From contig NC_133161.1 in the NCBI RefSeq assembly GCF_040802235.1, forward strand, positions 145,505,121-145,569,120: DNA of 64,000 bases. Reading direction: 5' to 3'. The stretch is from Manis javanica. Its lineage: Eukaryota; Chordata; Mammalia; Pholidota; Manidae. The position numbers were made by a program, and so were the translations under genes. The notes under the pieces were generated by a model. It saw nothing but the letters and a program-made list of their open reading frames with translations. It searched no databases and was not told where the DNA came from. Position 1 is the first letter of the stretch, and each line of letters opens with the position of its first letter. Shown here one piece after another: positions 1 to 10,000 of the stretch.

Positions 1-1220
1 GTCGGGGAGGCATGGAGGTCTCTGGCGGAAGACAAGGCAGACTGTTAGACTACGGCTGTTTAGAAAGTTGGGAAAACACAGTTCAATAGAATTTCCTCTT
101 TGGTCAATGGTGGCCCATTTCCCCTCTCTCCTTACTAAGAGGAAGTTCCATTAGCTCACAGTAACGCAGAATCACACATTCCTCAGCCTGGGAAAGCCCT
201 AGAAGGAGATTACTCAGTTTAAGAACAAATGGGACCTTCTGCTGGGGACTTTAATCCAAATTCCTGAGAAGCCTGGAAGGGTCCCACCGCCCGGCTGTTG
301 GGAAGGACTCGGTTTCTCCTGCAGCCCTGGCTGCTGGCAGGCAGGGAGCAGCTTTAAGGCAGAGGGGACCCAGTGCAAACTCCTACTGGCACCCAGAATA
401 GGGGTGCCAGCAGCCAGAGCCCCTCCTCCGGGTCCCTCCAGCTCTCCGCGTTTGGTCTCTTCCGAAGGCTCTGAGTGCTTATATTCGCCTCTCAGCTAGT
501 CTTCATCCAGCCTGCCTGCCCCAGGGGTCCTTTCCCTGCTGGCAGAAGCCATCTCCACAGTCTTCTCCAGGAGGAAGTGACCAACCCCACAGTCCTACCA
601 AAAGGACAAGGAGGCCCCCAGGGCAGCAGTGTGAGGTCCCAAACGTGTGATATTAGTCAAGTTCTCTGAAGATGATAGAATCAGCACTTCCCAAGAACCC
701 ATTATTTTCATAGTGAAAAGGGGCAGGGGTGATACCAAGGAAAAGAGACCAGGTGTCCCCGGTCACCTCCTCAAGGACCTGGACTGGGACAAAGAGCAAA
801 GTGCACCAGAGATTCAGGTGCTGGGCCCTGGGTTTGCTCCACCTGCTGGGCTGAGCCTGGGGAAAGGTTCAACCCACATGTGGTTTTTCGTGGAAAGAGC
901 AGGCTGCGTTTTAGAACGGCGTGCGGACGGCTTCCGCACTTATGAGAAGCACCGCTGGGACGTACCTCTAGGCCAAGGGGAGCAGGCGGCGGGGCTCCAG
1001 GGAGGTCCGGTTTGCTGTCTTCCTGGAAAAGAGGGCCTTCAAGGTTTCCCTTCCCGGCTGTCAGAATTCAGCCCCAAACCATTGCACTGTACTTCCCACC
1101 ATTTCCTCTTTGGAAAGAACCTCTCTATGTATTCTTTCATTATATACACTTCCATGATCTCTTCCATTTCCACCTGCTTCCAGGAATAACTTTCCATTTC
1201 CCTTTGCCATTTTAAGAGCC
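1..1220. other. Intergenic, 3' of IL10RA
   Basis: Mostly unique GC-moderate sequence. No exon, RNA gene or repeat family is recognised. An open frame of 180 codons at 647-1189 on the plus strand has no recognisable motif or gene-like context. Confidence 0.5.
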
Positions 1221-1224
1221 AATA

Positions 1225-1420
1225 ACCGTAATTGATGCATGCAGGACCGTGTGTCTGGCACCATGTTAAACTTCATATGTGATCTCATTAAAACCTCACG
1301 ACATCCCCAGGAGTTGTTATTCCCATTGTAGATGGGAGGAAACAGGAACTTAGGATAAGGTGGCAGACCATAAATGTTAGGGTGACTTCTATCTGGTTCT
1401 GATTTGCGCCTGAGCTCACT
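1225..1420 (-). repeat. MIR, degraded
   Basis: Matches the reversed MIR core: CTCATTAAAACCTCACGACA, then CCCATTGTAGATGGGAGGAA and an AACTTAGGATAAGG tail. Confidence 0.6.
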
Positions 1421-1537
1421 CCTGTTACTTTAAAGTGCCAGGTACATCTTACTCCATATCGTCAATATCTTAAGTCCTCAACTGGCCACTGTGTCATCAG
1501 AAATCAGACTGGTTTCACAAGATTCTTGTCCTGACAA

Positions 1538-1543
1538 TTTATT
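1538..1543 (-). terminator. IL10RA: Candidate IL10RA polyadenylation signal AATAAA
   Basis: The plus strand reads TTTATT, so the minus strand carries AATAAA about 1.63 kb after the IL10RA stop codon. It is the only perfect hexamer in the plausible interval. Confidence 0.45.
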
Positions 1544-1589
1544 GACATAAAAAATATCATCACTCATTTACAGAGCTTTGTGTTCATCT

Positions 1590-1745
1590 GATCCACCTCC
1601 ACATCCTTGTGAATTAAACAAGCCAGGCATTGTTTTCTAGTTTTACAGATGAGGAAACTGAGGTTCCTCAGTTTACAGATAAAGTGACTTTCCCAAGGTC
1701 ACACAATGCTACAAACAGCGGAGTCAGAACTGGAACTCCCAGACT
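1590..1745 (-). repeat. MIR
   Basis: TTACAGATGAGGAAACTGAG, then TTCCCAAGGTCACACAATG and CAGAACTGGAACTCCCAGAC. An internal direct duplication of TTTACAGAT...TGAGG spacing is visible. Confidence 0.75.
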
Positions 1746-2632
1746 CTGGGGACACTCAGAATTCTTTCACTGTCCTTGGCTGCTTCTTCAATAAATAAAT
1801 GAACAAAATAAATAAAATAAGCCTTCAAGGGCACCCTGAGGAAGCCCTCAAGCCTGAGTTTCCTGAGGGAGTTCAGTTATTGGACTGGCACCTAAGAGCT
1901 TTTTGGCAGAATGGAGGGGTTCTGACTGGTTCCCTGGCTGGAATGCCTACTGGCATGCCACAGAGAGATGCAGGGCCAATGGAGAACTCCAGGGGGCACA
2001 CCCCAGGCCTGTCACTCCTCCCAGCTTCCTGGCCCACAGACTGCAAACTGGCTTAGCAGATTTCAAACTGACTGTGGGAAAGCCTATGTCCTTTTGGGCA
2101 CAGCGTCTGGTAGCTGTCTGAGCAGGACACCACGGGCTGCTGCTAGATGTCCGTGCTCAGCATGAGAAGCAGGCTGGCTCGGTGCAGACATGGCTCTGCC
2201 GTCCACTTCCTCTCTCGGCCCAGCGGCCATCTTGGTTAACACCCAGCATGGAGGGCCTGCCAAAGACTGAGTCCTTATTTCATAGATGGATAACTGAGGC
2301 CCTCCAACAAGTGGTGGGACAAGCTGGACACTGAGAGAGCGGGGATCCCAGCCCAGAGCCATGTCCTGTGGGCCTGTCTCTGGGTGTGAGCAGTCCTAAT
2401 CCTGACCCTCTGAGGCAAAAGAGCTGGTGCACAGAGGCCACCTGAAGGGCTGAGTCTTGACCAATACCATCAACCGTGGTTTCTCTGGTACTGTCAGCGA
2501 GATGGGTGGCATAGTGAGTGGCCTGGCCACTGGGGGCTTCGTCCCCCTATGGCTCCACAGTGATGGATGATTGGCTGACGAGGGCAGACGCACCTTGAGA
2601 TCCTCGTGACAGGCAGCTCCCTGCCAGAGACT

Positions 2633-2644
2633 GCCAGAAGGGGG
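2633..2644 (+). promoter_or_regulatory. Candidate CTCF core site in the IL10RA 3' UTR region
   Basis: CCAGAAGGGGGC matches the CTCF core well. Confidence 0.3.
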
Positions 2645-3172
2645 CTTCGCCATGTGCGCTCCCAGGCTGATGGCCAGTGCTGACCATCCCACACATGGAA
2701 CTTGGTCTCTGCTCCCTCCTTCTTCCCCCTAGAAATACTCCTGCAGCAAGACCCTGAAGCCCCCATCTTCCCAGCCCTCCACCCTGCTGGAGGCCCTGAC
2801 ATGTGGCCGGCCTAAGCGGGAGGCCGGGTCTGAGCTGACTTCAGCCTGGTGGCCTCACAACTCCAGAAAACCCCATGGTTGCCCTGAGCAACCAATCCTT
2901 AAAGGACACAGGAAGAGTTCTGAGGAGGGAGGTCTCTGCTCTGCCCTCCCAAGCTGTCTATAGGGCCCTGTCCGCAGAGCACACGAGTGCCACCCACACA
3001 CCCTGCTCTAGTTCATCCAGGCAGCCTCCCCCTGCCCTGGGCACCTTCGCCCCTTGCTGGGCTGGCAGAGAAGTGCCCAGACTGGCCTCATGCTTTACTT
3101 CTGAGCCCTGGGGCCCCTTCCCGTGGTCCGGGCAGGGCTTGGCTGAGATCGTAAGTGGTCCCTTGGCCTGAG

Positions 3173-4063
3173 TCACTCATTCGAGTTCAGACTGGAGATC
3201 AATGGCAGGGTGACCAGGTCTGAGTCAAAACTGCCCAGGAGACCACCTGGGGCTGCCCCACAGTCCAGAGCGCCAAAATCCTGGGCAAAGCTCCAGTCAG
3301 ATGCTCCCAGGTCGCCGCTGCTGGGAAAGCCCAGGAGCGGCCACTCCTTGGCTGGTTGGTTCCACTGTCCCGCTGGGGCCCCTGAGGGGGTGAGAGTCGT
3401 TCCTGGGGGGTCCTGTTTCAAATAGCCCTTTGCCGGGGCTGGTGGAGGCCACCCTGCCTCGGCATCCAGGCACGTCCTGAATTTGGGGCCAAGGCCATCT
3501 GCTAGGGAGAAGTCTTCCTCCAGTGCATCTGTGCATCGGGTCTGCTTCAGGTAGCCCTGGAATGCCACCACGGCTGGGTCTTCTTCCCCAGGCCCTTCCA
3601 GTCCTGGGGGGTTGACGTGGCCCAAGGCTGAGCCACCCTGTGTGTCCTCAGGCTGCCCCTCGGAGTTCTGGGCTAGGCCGATGCCACTGTCGTCCTGGCC
3701 CTGGCTGTTGCTCCCCTCCTGCTGCTCCCAGCCGGGCCCCGGGCCGGGACTCAGGCTGGGCTCCTGCAAGCAGATCCCGCTGTCCGTGCTGTCGCTGCTG
3801 CTCTCCAGCCCCAGGGCTGCCCCCTGCCTCAGGGTCCCCCTGGCCTGGGGCTGGGGGGCAGGGAGGAGGAACTGGGGCTCTTCGGTCTGCAGGGATGGCT
3901 TGGCGCTGCCAAAGCCACTGTCAGTGCTGCCATGCAGTTCCGAGTTCCTCAGCTCTGGGAACACTTTGGGGAGGGCCTCCTCATCCAGGGCATGGATGGC
4001 GTCTCTGGCCTCTGGCCAGGGAAGCTGGCTGATGAGGCTGAAGGGACTGGGCTCCTTGAAGAC
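3173..4063 (-). CDS. IL10RA: IL10RA coding exon 7 (cytoplasmic tail, stop codon)
   Basis: Encodes residues 267-562 and a TGA stop. It starts VFKEPSPF after the acceptor TCTCCAG. It contains TDSGFGS (candidate beta-TrCP degron; the family's DSG motif is linked to receptor turnover), [25 protein letters not shown] and AKGYLKQD (STAT3 docking tyrosines 437 and 480), SDWSFA, and the conserved C-terminus. All the intracellular signalling sequence of the receptor is in this single exon. Confidence 0.97.
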   Translation of the reverse strand, partial: VFKEPSPFSLISQLPWPEARDAIHALDEEALPKVFPELRNSELHGSTDSGFGSAKPSLQTEEPQFLLPAPQPQARGTLRQGAALGLESSSDSTDSGICLQEPSLSPGPGPGWEQQEGSNSQGQDDSGIGLAQNSEGQPEDTQGGSALGHVNPPGLEGPGEEDPAVVAFQGYLKQTRCTDALEEDFSLADGLGPKFRTCLDAEAGWPPPAPAKGYLKQDPPGTTLTPSGAPAGQWNQPAKEWPLLGFPSSGDLGASDWSFAQDFGALDCGAAPGGLLGSFDSDLVTLPLISSLNSNE

Positions 4064-7000
4064 CTGGAGAGAAGACAGCAGAGTGAGTGGGGGAGGCGCC
4101 TGCAGGCATCCATCCCAGTGTCACCAGGCGAGGTCAGGGGGCCGGGGTGGAGCTCAAGGAGGTATTGCTCCGATGTGGGACAGGAGCCTGGATCACACTG
4201 CCACAAGCTCTTTTTAGTTCATTTCCGAATTGAGCTTTCCTCCTAATGCACCTCCCAGGTTGGCTCAAGCCAGACACAGAAGAAGCCTGTGTCCTCAGAG
4301 TCCAGCTGGACTGATAGGCAGAGTGGGAGCCTGAACATTCTCAGGGGCCCCATCAGCAGTGCTTCCCCAGCCTGAAAGCAGGCGGCACCTATCCAACAAG
4401 TGTGTTCCAAGCTTTTTTGGCTATGAGAAGAAACATGTTATATAATAACCCATATATACATATAGCCCATAAATATATAACTCACATATAAATAATTGAA
4501 ACCAGTTTCACAAAATAATACTTATCACTACTACCTGAGTACCATGATCTATTCTATCCTACCCTACCCTATTCTATCCTATCCATTTCATTTTTTTAAA
4601 TGCTAGATGTGAGACACCAAATTAATTTCTCCCTGGGTTTCGACTCACACAAGCACAGGGTGGCTGCATGTGGGACAGTGGAACAAGCACAGAATTAGCA
4701 GCTGACAATAACCTGCTCCCCATTCACTGCCAAGGGTCCCAGGAAGTCACTTAACTCCTTCCCCCACCTTGCTCTTCTGCCCTAGGCACAGTGGTGCTCT
4801 TTCTGCCCTGGAACACAGCAGCTCAGTGTTGTCTCAGGGCCTTTGCACATGCTACTCCTGTTTGGAATACTCCTCTCTGCACTTTGTGTGGCTCTGTCCC
4901 TATCACTCAGGTCTCATCTAAGATGTTACCTCCTCACAGAGGCCTTCCTGATCATCCCAGCTAAAGCAGTGGACTGGACACTCTCCACGTCAGCTGAGTT
5001 TACTTCTCCTGAGCACTTAGTTCCTGGAATTGTGAAAAATTTGTTTTCTGCTGAACTGCTACATAGCAGGAACTCATAAGGTTTGTTGACTGACTTATTG
5101 ACTCACTGTTGCACATCTGCCTTCATTCCCTTTGTATGTGATAACTCTAATGCAACTCTTATTGGTTGAGTTCCTATTAATGTCACAGATTGGTGATTAA
5201 GGATGTGTATTAGGAGCCAGACTTCATGGCCTCAAATCCCAGCTCTGCTGCTTGTCAGCCATGTCTCCTTGGCCAAATTATTTATCCTCTCTGTACTTTA
5301 GTTTCTCACCTGTAAAATGGAAATAATGGCAGTACCTACCTCCTCACATCGTGGTTAATGCATGTAAAGTGCTTAGGACAGTGCCTGGTACATAGAAAGT
5401 ACTCAATATTTGGTGAATTGAATTTTTCTCCAGTAATGCTCTAAAGCAGTTTTATTATCTGCATTTCTTAGAGGAGAAAGTTGAACCTCAAAAGTTAAAT
5501 GACTTGTCCAAAGTCCCACAGCAGCAAAGAACAAACCTGGTATTTGTACTCAGCTGTCCTGATTTGAGATCCTTACTTGCCCAATAATACTTAACTTGAT
5601 ATATTGTTGACAGATTCAGTTCCAAGCAGCTAATCAATGGGAACAAGCGAATGAATGTGAAAGTGCTCTGTGTATGTCAGTTATTCATAAAGTTAGTAAT
5701 GATCATGGTTCTAGAAGCAGGGAATTGGGCTGTATTTATCTTCGGGAGGAAAAACCTCTCAAGGACAACTTAACTCTGATTCAATCATACAAACGTAACA
5801 AAAACCAGAGGTTGCTTGGTATCTCCTTTGGCATTTTTGCATCTGTGTCTATTTCAGTGATTTGCATTAGAGTTAATAGTTCATCCATTGGCCACGCCCC
5901 CTCCCCGCCAGGCTGTACCAAACCTTTAGGGACCAGCGGCCACATTAATCAGCTTCTTCCCACACACACTTTGCATGGCAAGGGTGCTCAATAACTGTAG
6001 CTCAACTGCCACCTCATCTACCCTCTTCCTAGATGCTTTTCCTGATGCCTAAGAATCTCCAATCCAGTGCACCAGGACCAGCCCTCTCCTACCCCCCTGC
6101 TTCCTGGTTCTCCAGCCCTGGAGGCAGGCCCCGTGGCATACTCATCTGTAAACCACACCCACCCCAGCTGCGGGCCCTGCATGTAGGCTATGTTCAAAGT
6201 ACTTGTTTAAAAGGCGGTCATATGTGTTTGTGGCACGGCCTCGCCCCAGAGCACCCAGAAAGGGCTCGCAGTTAACGTTTCAGCTAGACACAAGGGAGAC
6301 CTTTATTATCCCCTAAGGCTGTAGGTGCTGCCTGCCCAGTCTCCGGCTCACACCTCTCTTCCCAGGAGCTGGAAACGCAGTTCCTTTTCCTCTGGACAAA
6401 GGCCCTAATTAGGCCAGGCAGGCGCACCCCTTCCTCTTCTCTCCCTGCTTCCCCACTTCCTGGATTTCTCACTCATATTAATTCCAGAGGGTTTTTTCGC
6501 TCTCCTTACTCTTCCTAGAGATGCTGGGATCCCCCTGGCAGGTACCCTTCCAGCTGCAAGCTTTCCTGGGCCTTCTGCCTCCCTGATGCAGTGGGCCCTT
6601 CCCAGCTGAGCCCCCAACCGTCACAGCAATGCCCGCTGCAGAGAATGTGGGGTGCAGCCGTGGAGCAGCCTGACTCCCAGGCCAGAGGCAGGCTGAGGTT
6701 TGGAATTGTTGTTCAGTGTGCCAAGTGGAGTTTTGGAGGCTGGCTTACCACAAACACAACATTGGTCAGCTCTGTGCAGCAAAAGGGGGTCATCTGGAAG
6801 GGGTGGTGATGCCAGTGTCCTCCATGAGCCCTCCCCTCCGCATCTCCTCTCCGCTCTGACAGCAGCCCAGGGCTGGCACTTCAGCCCTTTGCCCCTCCTC
6901 CAGAGCCCTCATCTCCAGCCGCTGGGGCTGGGAAAGACGGCTCCATCCTGACTCTTGCTGGCTGTGTGATGCTCTGCATGTAATAATCTCTCTACGCCTC

Positions 7001-10000
7001 AGTTTCCTTACTTGTAAAAAAGGATAACCATACCTGCCTAGAAGTACCAACGCAAAGGGGCGGGTCCATGGCCAATTACCAGTAAATAGCAACAAAATGA
7101 CATGTGGGATTTGGGGCACTCAGTATGTGTGCTATCTGGGCCCTTGAAGGCAACGTTCTCAGCTCTGGGTTTTGTGTTCAAGTCCTCTTTCTGTCCCCAC
7201 AGTGTGTGACGAAGGCACCCCCTGATGATGTCAGGGCTGGGGGAATGGAGGGCTGGGAGAGAGTGCCTGGCCTCCGACTCTTGGTGTGGCCGGGAAGGAC
7301 GGGGCTGAGGCCTCCCTGTGACACTCACCAGGACCGCGGGCAGCTTCCCCTGGCGCCGCACATACAGCTGGAGGGCCAGGCAGTAGGCCAGGGCTCCGCT
7401 GAGCAGCAGGACGGAGGCGAAGAAGATGCTGAGGTTGGTCACAGTGAAATCTGCAAGCCCAGAGAGGTGTGTTTGCAGCCTGGCATTGTGGGACATGGAG
7501 TGATGCTTCCCCAGGGATCCTGCAGCCACTCTTAGGAGCCACTCAGTGAGTGGCCCAGGTGATCATCCTCCCAACCTACCTCCAGGCCACAGCTCTAGGC
7601 ATGTCTAGGTTCTTGGGAATCCCTGTCTGGCCTTCCAAACTGCCCTGAAGGATTTCCTCACTAGACACACTGACTCTGCTTCCAGCTCTCTGCACCAAAC
7701 TCACACTCTAGCACATGGACGGTGAGACAGGATGGGACAGTGGGGAAGAACATGGGCTTTGGGAGCAGCCAGATATGTGTTCAAATCCTAGGTCCACCAC
7801 TTATTAGCTGTGAAACTGTAGATAAACTACTCAGCCTCTCTGAGCCTCAGTTTCCCCATCTATAAAAATGGGAAAAAACTACCACATAAGATAGCTGTGA
7901 AATGCACAGCACTTAACATCTACCAAGTCCTTGACTCTCATTATTTGATCCCTGTAATGGCCTTCGGAAGGACATACTATTATCTCCTTTTTACAGATTA
8001 GGATTCTGAGACCTAAGTTTAAGTAACTTGCCTAAGGCCACATACCTCATCAGTGGTAAAACTGACATTTGAACCCAGACCTGTATACAAAATTAATTCT
8101 TATATCAGTGAGTGATGTTGAAAAAGCTCTTTGGCTGCCTGACACACATGGTGCCTTACTCTGCTCAAGTGAGAGCAAGGCTTCAATGACAGTGAGCTTG
8201 TGAGCATCCTTCATTAACCGAAATGTGTTGTAGAAATATAAGGCATCACTACCATCTTTGCTGGAACCTGCCCACCCTGGACTGGGAGCTCCCGGCGCAC
8301 TGACCTGTGGGCATGACTCATCGGGCACATAGGCTATTCTGAGGTGCTAGTTACAGCTTCCTCTGGGCACATCCTGTCTCTCCAGATGGTAAGACCCTAC
8401 AGGCAGGACTGTGACCTTCATATCCTATGTCCCCTCCCCAGCCGCCCCTTCCCAGCATCTGCCTGAGATCCTGGCACGGATCTGTTGACTTCAGGAGCTG
8501 CGGGAGGAGTCAGCTCAGTTCTGCTTTCTCTGAGGGTAAGGAGAAGGCCCTGTGTACCCCCAGCTCCAAGAACAGACAGCTGAGGAATGTGACAGACAGA
8601 AACTGATGTGACACACTAAGGGTGGCTGTGGGGGTGTGGGTCAGGGGTCCTGGGAAGCGCAGCTGTGCTCAAACAGAAGCACCTGCAGAATCAGGGGACA
8701 TGGCTTTGCCACCATGTCCTAGGAAAGTGCTTATATGCACCGAGATTCATTCAGTTCCCCCATCTCTAAAGTGGGGATAATCGGAACTCCCTCATAGGGC
8801 CATGAGGATGGAGAGCTGTGTGGGGGAGCCCCCAGCACACTGCCCGGCATTGGCAGTCCTCCACAGATACTTTTGGGGTTGTGCGATGCCATCCTTCCCC
8901 TCCCTCCCAGAAGCAGCCCTCCTGGACTCACACTGTGGGGTGAGCAGGCAGCACTCCTCCTGGGACCACAGTCCCTTGTTCAGTCGGGAGCCGACGGACG
9001 GTCTCACCTTGACACAGAACTCTCCCTCCTCTCCAGGCACTGGGAGGCTGAAGTTTTCATGTTTTACCTTCTTGTTTGGGGACTGAAAGAGACGACAGCA
9101 GCAGTAAACAAAACTGCCTCGTTTCATGGCACTTGGAAGCTGCCAGCTGGAGGGATTTTTAGAGACATGTGATCAGGGTTCTTTTCTAAGATAACAAACC
9201 CTATGTTACCAATGCAGCCCAAGGTCTTTGGGAGTAACATGATTTATTTTGTATTAAAAGAGAAAAGGAATGTTTTATAGATGCTGCAGACCTTCCCAGA
9301 AGGGGCTGTAATCTACCACTGCAGAGAGGAAAGAGGATGGATTTTGCAGATTTTACATCTCCCACTGCTGGGGTGTCCTTGGGCAATCACATAGCCTCTC
9401 GGAGCCTCATTCCCTGCTGCAAGGGGACCAGAAACAATAGCTATTCAATGTCGTGTGTGATGCCTGCAACCCAGTAGGCAGCATCTTCCCTGCCACTAGG
9501 CAGGAGCATAGGTTTGAGGGCTGAGGTCTTTCAACTCCCCCCTCCGCTGCTGAGACCTCCCTCTACTCTGCTGCCAAGATCCCCAGGGGTGCATGAAAGA
9601 TGATAGGGGAGCCCAGGGAGCCTGGTCCTGCAACCCTGGGGGGCCCCATACCGTATAGTTTCCTGGCACCTTGCGAACTGCAATCTCGTACTCCCGGAAG
9701 TTTGGGAAGATGCTTTCATATGTGTCGCCTGCAGGGGCCACCTTGGGCCTGGGGGGCTGGATTGTCCCAAGGAGGAAACCGTTGTGCTTCTTAAGCGTCA
9801 CACTACCAACTGTCAGAGTCACTGAGTAGGGAAGCAAGTCTGTGAGCCCTTCAGGCTGGAGAGGGCCTGGCACCCCACCCATACCAGCCTCTCGGGTCCG
9901 GCTTTGCCACCCCAAAACCTGGGCCCCAGGTTTCCCAACCTAGCAGAATGTAAGGACATCCTGAGGAGCATGGTGAATACACAGATGTCCCAGGCCCACT

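Larger units (their letters stand above)
1538..3172 (-). other. IL10RA: Probable IL10RA 3' untranslated region
   Basis: Non-coding sequence follows the stop codon. The only canonical AATAAA I find on the minus strand within about 2 kb lies at 1538-1543, giving a 3'UTR of about 1.6 kb, close to the human length of about 1.8 kb as I remember it. The true cleavage site is not known from sequence. An ancient MIR copy overlaps the distal end. Confidence 0.5.
4064..7328 (-). other. IL10RA: IL10RA intron 6
   Basis: The largest IL10RA intron. It holds a TATA-rich stretch (4440-4500), a short (CTATC)n microsatellite, an L2 copy, two opposed MIR copies, a further MIR at 6940-7040, and unique GC-rich sequence at 5880-6900. 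Confidence 0.8.
7451..8931 (-). other. IL10RA: IL10RA intron 5
   Basis: Contains two head-to-tail opposed MIR copies (7735-7925 plus, 7925-8090 minus), a MIR remnant at 8725-8870, and unique sequence between 8100 and 8720. Confidence 0.8.

Noticed and set aside
647-1189. 180-codon plus-strand open frame at the left edge
   Set aside because: No motif, no splice context and mixed composition. Not gene-like.
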